A stretch of 64,000 nt of DNA from Natrinema sp. CBA1119. GTDB taxonomy: Archaea; Halobacteriota; Halobacteria; Halobacteriales; Natrialbaceae. The stretch is from contig NZ_PDBS01000001.1 of assembly GCF_002572525.1 (NCBI RefSeq), positions 558,001 to 622,000 on the forward strand, written 5' to 3'. The number at the start of each line of letters is the position of its first letter. Within the stretch, counting starts at the first letter, position 1. The position numbers and the translations under genes are program-made. Shown here in pieces: positions 1 through 8,613 of this stretch. The notes beneath the pieces were generated by a model. It saw only the letters and a program-made list of their open reading frames with translations. It was not told the DNA's origin and did no database searches.

Positions 1-304
1 GATCGATCGTGAGTTTCGCGTGTGGCATTGAGGGTAACTCCTCGTCGGGAATTGTTCTGAATAACACCAGTCACTAATATGTTCGTGATACGCTCAATGG
101 TTCGCACTAGCGACTAACCGGTATAGACTCGCACTCATACATAATGCTGGAAATCACAGCTCATGAGGCGTTTAGCGTACTACAAGCTGAATCCAGGGTT
201 GTTTCCTTTTATGGTATCGATAGTCTTTTCCACGACACGGACAGGCTGGTATTTCTTGAATTACAAACAATCACAGAAATGTCAAACCAACGGACGAGTT
301 CACA
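1..304. other. Upstream non-coding region
   Basis: No coding sequence with haloarchaeal composition is visible on either strand. The stretch is A/T-richer than the genes and must hold the promoter of the MMPL exporter beginning at 305. I see no convincing TATA box at the leaderless distance, so that transcript probably has a longer leader. The short frames in this part lack the acidic composition of genes here. Confidence 0.5.
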
Positions 305-3172
305 ATGACGCCCGGTATAAGCGAGCAGATCACGGAAAACGCTCGTCTCGTGATCGCAGTCATGCTCATCGCATCGGCCGTCATTGTCGCCGGGATCCCA
401 ATGGTCGAACGCTCGACTTCGCTTGATCAGTTCCAGACTGATGCTGACGAAGCTGACGCGCTCGATTACTCCGAGGGGAACTTCTCTGCGGGCACGACGA
501 ACACGACGTCTGCACAGATCATCGTCCAAGACGATGACGTCCTCGACAAGGAGACACTCGTTTCGATACTCGAATACGAGCAAACAGTACGGAACAACGA
601 AACGGTCAACGGCACACTCGTCGAGAACGACTCCACGCGGAGCGTCGCGAATCTGATCGCAACTACGGCGTTCCGTGACGACCAAGCCGAGGAGCTTCGA
701 ACCCGTGAGCGCGAACTCTCCGAGACGGAATCGACGCTCGACGCTACCCTCGATTCGCTCGCTCATAACCCGAACGCCAGCATCCGACCGGCGTTCGAGG
801 ATGTCAACGCGAACACGTCGATAAATCTCACCGAGACGGAGTACGCGCTCTTTACGAACGCCGTCGAGGAGCGTCGCGCGGCGACTGATGAGAACGCGAC
901 TACCGACGGCCAAAACGGGACCGGAGACGGTGACGGGAACGTCACGCAACGTATACTGGCCGAAGAGTACGCGGCCCTCTCCGAGGACAAGCAGCGCCTG
1001 AGCAATCTCGACCCCTCTCTCAGTACTCAAATCGACGAACTCCGGTCGCTGAACGAGTCACAGGTCGATGGAATCGTTACCAACGTACTCACTGGAAACA
1101 CGAGTCGATCGACACAGGCGCTCGCGTTCATGCCCGACTATTACGAGCGGGGATCAACCGAAGCCAACGCGACACTGCTCGTGGTGTCCCAGGAGACACC
1201 TGGTGGCTCGTTTGCGCCGGGTGACGCGCCCGACGAGATTGAGGACTCCCAAGTGGCCATGACAGACCTCGCACCGGACGACGACTCTATGTCTGTCCTG
1301 ATTTACGGGGATGGCATCGTGTCCACGGAGATTATTGACTCAATGGTCGACAGCGTCCTGCTGGTCGGGCCGCTGGCCGTCGCGTTCGTCCTGCTCGTCC
1401 TCGTGGTCGTCTACAGGGACTTGCCCGACATCCTGCTCGGACTCCTCGGAATCGTCCTCGTCCTCGCGTGGACGTTCGGTGCAATGGGGTGGTTCGACAT
1501 CGCGTTCAGCCAGCCGTTCATCGTCGTTCTCGTTCTTCTCACCGGGCTTTCCATCGACTACGGGCTCCACGTCGTGATGCGCTACCGCGAGGCCCGCGGG
1601 TCCAGTGAAACGGCACCCAGTCGCGCCATGGCCGTCGCACTCGGTAGTGTCGGTGTCGCGCTCGTTTACGTGACTACAACGACTGTCATCGGCTTCCTTT
1701 CAAACCTCACGAGTCCGCTGGCAGTCTTCCGTGAACTCGGGATCGTTAGCGCGATCGGGATCGTTGCCACACTACTCATCTTCGGCGTCTTCGTCCCTGC
1801 GCTGAAGGTCGAACTCGACGAGCTGCTCGAGAGCCGCGGTGTTGACCGTGTGAAACCGGCAGTCGGGACTGGGACCGGATTAATCAGTCGCCTCCTCGAT
1901 ACCGGTGCGACACTCGCAACGACGGCCCCATACGTCGTTATCATTGTCGCACTCCTCGTTAGTAGTGTGGGCGTTTACGGTGCGACGGGAATCAACGCCA
2001 GCTTCGAGCAGTCCGACTTCCTGGCGGAGGACCCCGACGACTGGCTGAAGAACTTACCCGGCCCGATTGCACCGGGAACGTACACGGCAGAAACGGCAAT
2101 TGACACGCTCGACTCTGATTTTATTAGACAGGATACAACGACGACGATACTCGTCAGGGGTGACGTAGCCGACCCCGCAACGCTTGATCGCCTCAACTCG
2201 GCGCGGAAGAACGCCAGCAGCATGGATACGACGGAGACGTACATCGGTGGCGAGGCCGCGATCACTGATCCGATAACGGTGATGGATCGAGTCGCGGCGG
2301 AGAACGACTCGTTCAACGCGACGCTCGCGGCCGCCGATACCGATAACGATGGTGTCCCGGACGAAAACGTGGCCACCGTCTACGAAGAACTCTACCGAAT
2401 CGCGCCCGAAGAGGCAGAGAATGTCATCTACCGTGATGACGGCGAGTACCGGGCGATTCGGATGGTTGTAATGGTCGACGGGAGTGCTGAAGACGAAACC
2501 GTCCGTGACCAGATGGGGTGGATCGCTGAGGACGTCGACGGCGAGGGCGTTTCAACGATCGCAACGGGGGACACCATCGTGAACCAGATCACGGCTGATC
2601 AGCTCGCGGAGACAGCCTTCATGAGTCTGGTGGTCGCGCTTGTGTCGGTACTCGTCGTCCTTACGGCCGCCTACCGGTTCACTGAGGGGAGCGCCTCACT
2701 CGGAGTCATAACGATCGTTCCTGTCGCGTTCACCCTGACATGGGTACTCGGAACGATGGCGCTGCTCGATATCCCGTTCAATATCGTCACTGGCATGATC
2801 ACCGGACTTACCATCGGACTCGGAGTGGACTATAGTCTCCACATCAGCGAACGGTTTAACCAGGAACTCGAGGAGACGGAGACAGTCGCGGCGGCACTGC
2901 ACGAGACTGTGAGTGGTACTGGCGGCGCACTGCTCTCGAGTGCAGTGACGACTGCCAGCGGATTTGCTGTGTTGCTCGTCGCGATACTTCCGTTCCTCCA
3001 GTCATTCGGCCTTATTACTGCGCTCACCATCGTCTTCGCCTTCCTTGCAAGCGTGTTCGTCCTTCCAAGTCTATTGGTCGTCTGGGCTCGGCTCGTGGGT
3101 CGCGGCGAGGGTACGGATACAGACTCGTGTGGTGCGGCGGCCGAGACCAACAGTGATGTCCCTAGGCGATAG
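305..3172 (+). CDS. RND superfamily (MMPL-type) exporter
   Basis: A 955-residue integral membrane protein of the RND/MMPL superfamily, expected to move a lipid or hydrophobic substrate outward using the ion gradient. It has the duplicated RND layout: one N-terminal helix, a large external loop (about residues 40-340), a five- to six-helix sterol-sensing-like bundle (about 346-500), then a second helix, loop and bundle (from about 770). Each bundle carries the buried acidic motif of the proton or sodium relay: SIDYGLH near residue 418 and GVDYSLH near residue 840. Both external loops are acidic and rich in NxT/NxS sites, as expected for a halophile surface protein. It stands alone, with no periplasmic adaptor gene nearby. 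The family call is firm; the substrate is not predictable. Confidence 0.93.
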   Translation: MTPGISEQITENARLVIAVMLIASAVIVAGIPMVERSTSLDQFQTDADEADALDYSEGNFSAGTTNTTSAQIIVQDDDVLDKETLVSILEYEQTVRNNETVNGTLVENDSTRSVANLIATTAFRDDQAEELRTRERELSETESTLDATLDSLAHNPNASIRPAFEDVNANTSINLTETEYALFTNAVEERRAATDENATTDGQNGTGDGDGNVTQRILAEEYAALSEDKQRLSNLDPSLSTQIDELRSLNESQVDGIVTNVLTGNTSRSTQALAFMPDYYERGSTEANATLLVVSQETPGGSFAPGDAPDEIEDSQVAMTDLAPDDDSMSVLIYGDGIVSTEIIDSMVDSVLLVGPLAVAFVLLVLVVVYRDLPDILLGLLGIVLVLAWTFGAMGWFDIAFSQPFIVVLVLLTGLSIDYGLHVVMRYREARGSSETAPSRAMAVALGSVGVALVYVTTTTVIGFLSNLTSPLAVFRELGIVSAIGIVATLLIFGVFVPALKVELDELLESRGVDRVKPAVGTGTGLISRLLDTGATLATTAPYVVIIVALLVSSVGVYGATGINASFEQSDFLAEDPDDWLKNLPGPIAPGTYTAETAIDTLDSDFIRQDTTTTILVRGDVADPATLDRLNSARKNASSMDTTETYIGGEAAITDPITVMDRVAAENDSFNATLAAADTDNDGVPDENVATVYEELYRIAPEEAENVIYRDDGEYRAIRMVVMVDGSAEDETVRDQMGWIAEDVDGEGVSTIATGDTIVNQITADQLAETAFMSLVVALVSVLVVLTAAYRFTEGSASLGVITIVPVAFTLTWVLGTMALLDIPFNIVTGMITGLTIGLGVDYSLHISERFNQELEETETVAAALHETVSGTGGALLSSAVTTASGFAVLLVAILPFLQSFGLITALTIVFAFLASVFVLPSLLVVWARLVGRGEGTDTDSCGAAAETNSDVPRR

Positions 3173-3820
3173 ACCAACCCGCCATCCGGTCTAAACAGTC
3201 CGCCCTGTGACGTTCCCGCTTTCGGCATTGTCAGATGTATGCTAGTTTGGTTTCGTCATGGACGAGATCACTGGTTGTCTTGTCACATCCATCGATCAGG
3301 AGGCCGAACGTATGATAAACCCCATCGAAGTGAAGTAGGCGGATATGTACCGATCAAATCACTTTCATAACCGGTGCATCATAACCCACCACGACTACCT
3401 CCGCTGGCCTTCAACGATGGACGCAACGGTTTACCATTGCCAGCGCGGGGTCGTTCGTCGCGTTCCTCCTTGTGCCCTCCGTCGACGCCAGCCAGCAAAC
3501 CGCCGGTTGATCGGCCTGTTCGGTTTTGGTTGTCCGATGGTCTTCGGGATGAGGTACCTTCTTTTCCCTCTCTACGTCGGCCGAACGCTCGTTGACCATC
3601 GCCTCACGGAAAACGGACGTGAGGAGAAAATGCGCGATAGCGGGATTTGAACCACTCCCGATCCGCACATTCTGTCGCAAACGAACTCGCGAGCGAGTAG
3701 GATCGGAAACGAGATTTGAAATTACGGACGTCCCGGGGCGCGAGCGGAGCGAACGCGACCGTCTTCGAGCAGACTTCGACCGACTCGGCCCCGAACGGAG
3801 CCACCGGCGGTGACGAATCG
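3173..3820. other. Long intergenic region with tRNA-like scrap
   Basis: About 650 bases without a convincing gene. Read on the minus strand, 3632-3660 contains a T-arm-like string (GGTTCAAATCCCGC) followed by TATCGCGCA. This resembles the 3' end of a tRNA gene, but no matching acceptor, D or anticodon arms precede it. The rest shows no strong palindromes, and the frames crossing it are short and basic. Confidence 0.4.
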
Positions 3821-4072
3821 CTAACTCTCGAGGTAGCCCAGCGACTCGAGGCGCGCTTCGACTTCGTCCTGCGCTTCCGCCTCGTAGTCGTCCGTTTCGG
3901 TTTCGGCTTCGACGGTGGCCAGGACCTCTTCAACGACGAACGTCACGTACTCGTCGGCCGAGTCGAAGTCGCTTCTGGGAACTCGAGATTCGATCCGCGA
4001 AACGAGTTCCGACGGGAGTGCGATCGATTCGTGGTCATCGCGGTCCAGCTCAACGGTCTGATTCGAAGCCAT
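3821..4072 (-). CDS. Small acidic ribbon-helix-helix-like protein
   Basis: An 83-residue, strongly acidic protein. The N-terminal half (about 10-50: a beta-strand followed by SELVSRIESRV and SADEYVTFVVEEVL) has the strand-helix-helix pattern of CopG/ribbon-helix-helix proteins. The C-terminus ends in VEARLESLGYL, the kind of tail that closes many alkaline-phosphatase-superfamily and sulfatase proteins. It is divergent from the sulfatase gene at 4182, and both genes have an A/T-rich box (TAATTATC type) about 28-30 bases before the start, which supports leaderless starts. It could be a regulator of, or partner for, the neighbouring hydrolase. Function is inferred from pattern only. Confidence 0.75.
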   Translation of the reverse strand: MASNQTVELDRDDHESIALPSELVSRIESRVPRSDFDSADEYVTFVVEEVLATVEAETETDDYEAEAQDEVEARLESLGYLES

Positions 4073-4096
4073 GACGCGACTATCGGCGCACGAGCT

Positions 4097-4106
4097 AGAT
4101 AATTAC
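4097..4106 (-). promoter_or_regulatory. TATA-like box of the RHH-like gene
   Basis: An A/T-rich box (AATTATCT on the minus strand), centred about 30 bases before the start at 4072, fits an archaeal TATA element driving a leaderless transcript. Confidence 0.5.
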
Positions 4107-4147
4107 CCGGCGTATAAACGGTTGAGGCTGCCGAATACGACACCGGC

Positions 4148-4157
4148 ATTAATTATC
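4148..4157 (+). promoter_or_regulatory. TATA-like box of the sulfatase-like gene
   Basis: ATTAATTATC is centred about 28 bases before the ATG at 4182, the distance expected for a leaderless haloarchaeal transcript. It faces the box of the divergent small gene across about 45 bases. Confidence 0.55.
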
Positions 4158-4181
4158 GTGGCCGGATAGCCTCTCGACAGA

Positions 4182-5429
4182 ATGGGCGATCAACGGAACG
4201 TTATCCTACTGACTGTCGACAGTCTTCGACTCGATTACTGTGGCTATGCGGACGACTCGTCGGGATCGATGCCGACCCTCGAGCGACTCGCCGACGAGGG
4301 ACTCGCGTTCGAGAACGCGATCGCGACGGGGCCGGCGACCCACGAGTCGGCGACGACGTTCATGACGGGAGCGCACGCCGTCGAGCGATCGGGGAGCACG
4401 GAGTTCACCAAAGCACAGATGCGAACCCATATCCAGTCGCACCTCCGCTCGCAGCGGACGATAGCCGAGCGGCTGTCGGCGGCCGGGTACGACACGGCGG
4501 GGTTCACCGCGAATCCGTGGACCTCGAGTCACTTCGGCTTCGATGCCGGCTTCGACCACTTCCAGGACTTCATGGACGAGGACCTCTCGTCGGGGCTCAT
4601 CGAGGGCGGGAAGCCGGATGACTCGATCCGCTACGCGCTCGTCCAGGCCCTCAACTGGTGGCAGGGCCAGGACATGTTCATGTCGTGGGAGACGTATTAC
4701 GACGAGCTGTCGTCCTGGCTCGAGAGCGCCGACGAGCCCTACTTTATGTGGTCGTTCCTGGTCGATCCGCACCTCCCCTACATCCCGGGCGACGAGTATC
4801 GCTCGCGCTCGAGAGTGATGACGTATCTGGCGAATATATGGATGTACGCCGGCCGACCGGATTGGTTCGACGAGCGGTTCCGCGCGGCGCTTCTGGACGC
4901 ATACGAGGATACGGTTCGACACACCGATGCGTTCCTTTCGCAGTTGCTCGACGATCTCGACGAGATGGACGAAGATCCATTGCTTGTGATCCATGCGGAC
5001 CACGGCGAACTGTTCGGCGAACACGGCCGGTACGGCCACGGCGGGTACCCGCACGAAGAGCTCGCGCAGGTGCCACTGGTCGTCGCCAACGGGCCGACCG
5101 ATACCGTGACGGAGCCGTTCTCCCTGCGCCGACTGCCCGAACTCGTCTCGACGCTGGCGGCGGGCGGCGACTACGAGGCGGTGACGGACCCCTGGGTGAT
5201 CACGCGGAATCGGAATCCGACCACGTGCGTTCGCGGTGCGAACTGGAAGTACAGTAGGACACACACGGGTGAGGAGCGGCTTCGTTCGCTGCCGGAAGAA
5301 GAGCCACTGGAAAACGAGGAACTGCGCGCGATCGGCAGCCGACTGGTCGATGACTGGGAAGCCGCGAAATCCGAGCGCGAACGGATCGTCGGGGCCGTCG
5401 ACGACCTCCCGATCGCCGACAAAGCGTAG
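4182..5429 (+). CDS. Sulfatase-like hydrolase (alkaline phosphatase superfamily)
   Basis: A 415-residue protein of the sulfatase/alkaline-phosphatase superfamily. The N-terminus has the metal-binding strand ILLTVDSLRLDY (about 7-18), followed by MPTLERLADEGLAFENA as in sulfatases. A second metal site is visible at HADHGELFGEHG (about 270-281). The active-site segment reads ATGPATHESATTFMTG where classical sulfatases have C/S-x-P-x-R, so the formylglycine cysteine or serine and the arginine are absent. A threonine nucleophile is likelier, as in phosphodiesterase or phosphoglycerol-transferase-type members. No signal peptide is visible, so it is probably cytoplasmic. The promoter box and the ATG fit a leaderless start. 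Substrate unknown. Confidence 0.88.
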   Translation: MGDQRNVILLTVDSLRLDYCGYADDSSGSMPTLERLADEGLAFENAIATGPATHESATTFMTGAHAVERSGSTEFTKAQMRTHIQSHLRSQRTIAERLSAAGYDTAGFTANPWTSSHFGFDAGFDHFQDFMDEDLSSGLIEGGKPDDSIRYALVQALNWWQGQDMFMSWETYYDELSSWLESADEPYFMWSFLVDPHLPYIPGDEYRSRSRVMTYLANIWMYAGRPDWFDERFRAALLDAYEDTVRHTDAFLSQLLDDLDEMDEDPLLVIHADHGELFGEHGRYGHGGYPHEELAQVPLVVANGPTDTVTEPFSLRRLPELVSTLAAGGDYEAVTDPWVITRNRNPTTCVRGANWKYSRTHTGEERLRSLPEEEPLENEELRAIGSRLVDDWEAAKSERERIVGAVDDLPIADKA

Positions 5430-5482
5430 GCGACCCCGTCCGACGGCACGAGTTAGCCGAGTGATAAAACGACAGACGCCGC

Positions 5483-6253
5483 TCAGACCGCCTCGACGCG
5501 CTGGAACAGCGCCGCGCCGATCGCGACCATCGCGGCCGACGAGACGACGAGCGCGCCGAGATCGAGCCAGACGGAAAACGACGAGGTGCCGACCAGCACC
5601 CCTCGCAGTCCGTCGACCCCGTAGGTCAACGGGTTCGCGTACGCCAGATACCGCACCGAACTCGGGAGCCCCTCGAGCGGGTACAGTGCCCCGGAGAGGA
5701 AGAAGAGCGGGAAGATGACAAACTGGACGATCAGGCCGAACCCCTCGCTGTCGCTGAACTGGGAGGCCAGCGCGATCCCGAAGCCGACGAACGTGATCGC
5801 GAGGAGCGCGAGGAAGACGGCCGCGATCGGGAGCGAGAGCAGGCTTACAGGTACGAACCCGAGCGGTATCGAGAGCCCGAGGATCAGGAGGGCCTGTACG
5901 AGCGCCGTCGTCGACCCGCCAGCGATCCGGCCGAGGACGATCGAGGTGCGACTCACGGGCGCGACGAGGATCTCCTTCAGGAAGCCGACATCCTGATCCG
6001 CCAGAATCGAGAGGCCGGCGAACGAGGCCCCGAACAGCATCGTGAAGCCGACGATTCCGGGCACGAGGTACTGCAGATAGTCGACGTCCTCGGGAAGGCC
6101 CGGGATCGCCGCACCCTGAAACCCGAATCCCATGAAGACCAGAAACAACAGCGGCATCGCCAGCGAGCCGACGATCCGCGACGGCGACCGGAGGAATCGC
6201 TTCGTATCGCGCAGCCAGAGCCCGTAGATCGCCTGCGGATCGACGAGTCTCAT
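5483..6253 (-). CDS. ABC-2 type transporter permease (DrrB-like)
   Basis: A 256-residue membrane protein with about six hydrophobic segments and the layout of ABC-2 exporters of the DrrB/NodJ type: a cytoplasmic N-terminus (IYGLWLRDTKRFLRSPSR), then TM segments beginning about residue 28. The conserved stretch ADQDVGFLKEILVAPVSRTSIVLG near 88-110 is the coupling region typical of these permeases. Its ATG overlaps the stop of the upstream ATPase gene (ATGA, 6250-6253), so the two are translationally coupled. Together they form an exporter with two permease and two ATPase copies. The substrate (drug, lipid or glycan) cannot be told. Confidence 0.93.
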   Translation of the reverse strand: MRLVDPQAIYGLWLRDTKRFLRSPSRIVGSLAMPLLFLVFMGFGFQGAAIPGLPEDVDYLQYLVPGIVGFTMLFGASFAGLSILADQDVGFLKEILVAPVSRTSIVLGRIAGGSTTALVQALLILGLSIPLGFVPVSLLSLPIAAVFLALLAITFVGFGIALASQFSDSEGFGLIVQFVIFPLFFLSGALYPLEGLPSSVRYLAYANPLTYGVDGLRGVLVGTSSFSVWLDLGALVVSSAAMVAIGAALFQRVEAV

Positions 6254-7308
6254 GGCCGATCCTCCGTGGAAACCGCGCTCGAGCGGTCGTCGCCGGACTC
6301 GAGTGCCGTCCCCGTCTGGTCACCGCTCGCCATCACGGTCTGATCTCCGGCTGCTCCGTTCCGGTCGCTGCCCGCCGCCGAGCGATCGGTCAGTTCGAGG
6401 AAGACGTTCTCGAGGGTCGGCTCGCGGAGATCAACCGACGAGATGCGGACGCCCGCGTCGTCGGCCAGTCGAACGAGGTCGGCGATCCGCGCGTCGCCGT
6501 CGTCGACTGTAACCCGGACGCCGTCGTTGCTCGCGGTGTACTCGCGGCTCCACGATTGTTCCTCGAGTCGGTCGAACAGCGCTGTCGGGTCGTCGTCGCT
6601 CGCGAACTCGAGGGCGACGACGTCGCCGCCGAGCGACGCTTTAAGCGCCGACGGCGAGTCCATCGCGACGATATCGCCGTTGTCGACGATCGCCACGCGG
6701 TCACAGAGGTGGTCGGCCTCCTCGATGTAGTGGGTCGTCAGAACGATCGAGACGCCGGCCTCCTCGTTCAGCCGTTGGATGTACTCCCAGGTGTCGCGGC
6801 GAGTGCGCGCGTCAAGGCCCACGGTCGGCTCGTCGAGGAAGAGGACGGCGGGTTCGTGCAGCAACCCGCGGGCGATCTCGAGGCGGCGCTTCATGCCGCC
6901 GGAGTAGGTACCGACGGGCTCGTCGCGCTCGGCGGAGAGTCCGACGAGTGCGAGCACCTCGTCGATTCGCTCTGCGCGTTCGGCTCGATTCTGACCGTAC
7001 AGTCGCGAGTGAAACGCGAGGTTCTCCGCGCCGGTGAGCTCCTCGTCGAGGGCAGGTTCCTGGAAAACGATGCCGATACTGGATCGAACGGCCCCCCGTT
7101 CGGACCGGATATCGTGTCCGTTGACCGACGCCGTTCCGGAACTCGGTGGGAGGAGCGTCACGAGCATGTTGATCAGCGTGGACTTGCCCGCGCCGTTCGG
7201 CCCGAGCAGTCCGAACAGTTCGCCGCGCTCAACCGCGAACGACAGGTCGTCGACCGCGGTCACGCCGTCGAACTCCTTGGTGATACTGTCGACGTGGATC
7301 GCTTTCAT
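6250..7308 (-). CDS. ABC transporter ATP-binding protein (DrrA-like)
   Basis: A 352-residue ATPase with all ABC signatures: Walker A GPNGAGKST near residue 37, Q-loop VFQEPALDEEL near 83, signature YSGGMKRRLE near 135, Walker B AVLFLDEPTVGLD near 156, and the H-loop histidine in LTTHYIEEADHLC near 190. Residues about 225-310 form the extra C-terminal domain of the DrrA/daunorubicin-resistance subfamily. The last 40 residues are a low-complexity acidic tail. It is the first gene of a two-gene exporter operon. A palindrome just upstream of the start (7328-7345) overlaps the promoter and suggests repression by a TetR-type protein. Confidence 0.95.
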   Translation of the reverse strand: MKAIHVDSITKEFDGVTAVDDLSFAVERGELFGLLGPNGAGKSTLINMLVTLLPPSSGTASVNGHDIRSERGAVRSSIGIVFQEPALDEELTGAENLAFHSRLYGQNRAERAERIDEVLALVGLSAERDEPVGTYSGGMKRRLEIARGLLHEPAVLFLDEPTVGLDARTRRDTWEYIQRLNEEAGVSIVLTTHYIEEADHLCDRVAIVDNGDIVAMDSPSALKASLGGDVVALEFASDDDPTALFDRLEEQSWSREYTASNDGVRVTVDDGDARIADLVRLADDAGVRISSVDLREPTLENVFLELTDRSAAGSDRNGAAGDQTVMASGDQTGTALESGDDRSSAVSTEDRP

Positions 7309-7327
7309 GGCGGTATCGTTCTAGTAC

Positions 7328-7345
7328 TGACTGGACGGTCAGTCA
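7328..7345. promoter_or_regulatory. Palindromic operator upstream of the ABC exporter
   Basis: TGACTGGACGGTCAGTCA is an inverted repeat with six-base arms TGACTG/CAGTCA and a six-base spacer. It lies 20-37 bases before the ATPase start at 7308, adjoining the likely minus-strand TATA element TTTATTG (7344-7350). Such dyads, close to GACTGACCGGTCAGTC, are typical TetR-family operators in front of exporter genes. No TetR gene lies next to it in this window. Confidence 0.6.
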
Positions 7346-7389
7346 ATAAACAGTCGTCGGTTGGGAGCACTGTCGGCTGAGCGGTCCCG

Positions 7390-7932
7390 CTATATCGGGG
7401 TGTCGGGATTCCGATCGCGGAGATCGACGATTGCGGCGAAGACGGCTCCGAGGACGACGCCGAACAGTGCGTGCCCGAGCAGGCTGCCGGCGGCGACCGA
7501 CGAGAAGGTCTGCTCGCCGACGCCGAGCGTGGATACCCAGACGGGGAGGACGATCAGCGGGAGAATCGCCCAGACCGTGAGTCCGAAGACGAGTCCGGCT
7601 CCGATCAGCCGGATGATGATTCCGGTACGAGAGAGCACGTCGGTCTCGACGTCAGTCCGGAGCACTCCGAGGATCCAGGGTCGCGTGACGAGCAGGCCGA
7701 AGAGCACTCCGAGGACGACCCCGTGGGCGATATGGATCCCCCAGCCGAGGGGGCCGGCGGGCTCGAGGCCGTAGATCGCGGGGATGGCGGCCTCGAGGAC
7801 GCCCGGCTCGAGGAGCACCATGACGATGCCAAAGGCGACTGCGCCGATCGCACCGCCGAGCGCGCCGCCGACGAACCAGCCGGTGGTGCCGCGCAGTCCG
7901 AACGCAGTCGTCGTGTCGGATTCGCCGCTCAT
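7390..7932 (-). CDS. Conserved haloarchaeal membrane protein
   Basis: A 180-residue hydrophobic protein with about four to five transmembrane segments (about 18-40, 60-82, 105-130, 145-170 from the chosen start). The first segment is glycine-rich (GWFVGGALGGAIGAVAFGIVM), and the protein ends in VDLRDRNPDTPI on the cytoplasmic side. The pattern resembles small haloarchaeal membrane proteins of unassigned function. I chose the internal ATG at 7932 because the 14 residues before it are not hydrophobic and look like leader sequence; the longer form would start at 7974. It faces away from the ABC operon and converges on nothing. Confidence 0.75.
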   Translation of the reverse strand: MSGESDTTTAFGLRGTTGWFVGGALGGAIGAVAFGIVMVLLEPGVLEAAIPAIYGLEPAGPLGWGIHIAHGVVLGVLFGLLVTRPWILGVLRTDVETDVLSRTGIIIRLIGAGLVFGLTVWAILPLIVLPVWVSTLGVGEQTFSSVAAGSLLGHALFGVVLGAVFAAIVDLRDRNPDTPI

Positions 7933-8028
7933 CGTGGACAGGCTATCACGAACGGGTCCAAAAGTGTTCGTCACGGTCGGCGATGGGGACAGTCACCCGT
8001 CGCGGACCGTCCGAACCCGGACATTGTA

Positions 8029-8613
8029 GTGGATCGCCCGCCAAGCGATCCCGTGGAGTACGAACTGCTCGGCTGGCCGCCCGACGGCCCCAAACTCCGG
8101 CTCGATCACGAACGGTTCAGCTACGCCGGCAAGTTCGTCATGACGAACTCCGGCAAGGCGGTGGCTCGAGCCCCCGACGGCCGGATCGTCGCAGCGGTGG
8201 CGTTCAACGAGGATCGCACCGACGCGGACACGCTGTGGCTGCGCTACGTGACCGTCGACCGAGAGCTTCGGGGTGAGGGAATCGGTCCCCGACTCTGCGG
8301 GCTGGTCCGTGATCGCGCGGTCGAACGCGGCTACGACCGGCTTCGAATCGCCGTCAACAACCCCTACGCCTACGAGGCGCTCTACCGGACCGGTTTTTCC
8401 TATACCGGCGAGACGACCGGCATCGCCGAACTGATCCTCGAGTATTCGGAACCGACCGACGACTGGCACCCGGACGAGCGCGAGCGCTATCAGGCCGGTC
8501 TCGAGGAGTTTCGCGACCGAGATCTTTCAGACGACGAGCACGAGTTCCTCGAGGCGCGGCGTGACAGCGGGCCGCCCGCCCTCGAGTCTCACGACGGCGA
8601 TAGTAGCCACTGA
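8029..8613 (+). CDS. GNAT family N-acetyltransferase
   Basis: A 194-residue acetyltransferase. The acetyl-CoA loop is visible as RGEGIGPRLCGLVRDRA (about 85-101), preceded by the strand LWLRYVTVDREL and followed by RLRIAVNNPYAYEALYRTGF, the usual GNAT C-terminal strand and helix. The start is uncertain: the frame is open far upstream, but family-like sequence begins only at VEYELLGWPPDGPK, so I chose the GTG at 8029; GTG 8053 is the alternative. The last codons, AGT AGC CAC TGA, are the left end of the inserted MITE-like element at 8601, so the C-terminus has been replaced by element sequence. Acceptor substrate unknown. Confidence 0.8.
   Translation: MDRPPSDPVEYELLGWPPDGPKLRLDHERFSYAGKFVMTNSGKAVARAPDGRIVAAVAFNEDRTDADTLWLRYVTVDRELRGEGIGPRLCGLVRDRAVERGYDRLRIAVNNPYAYEALYRTGFSYTGETTGIAELILEYSEPTDDWHPDERERYQAGLEEFRDRDLSDDEHEFLEARRDSGPPALESHDGDSSH

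Noticed and set aside
3632-3720. Complete tRNA gene
   Set aside because: Only the T-arm-like part is present; no acceptor, D or anticodon stems can be drawn on either strand.
4206-6323. A 705-codon open frame on the minus strand
   Set aside because: It runs antisense to the sulfatase gene and out of frame through the ABC permease; its product is arginine-rich and basic, the typical shadow of GC-rich haloarchaeal genes.
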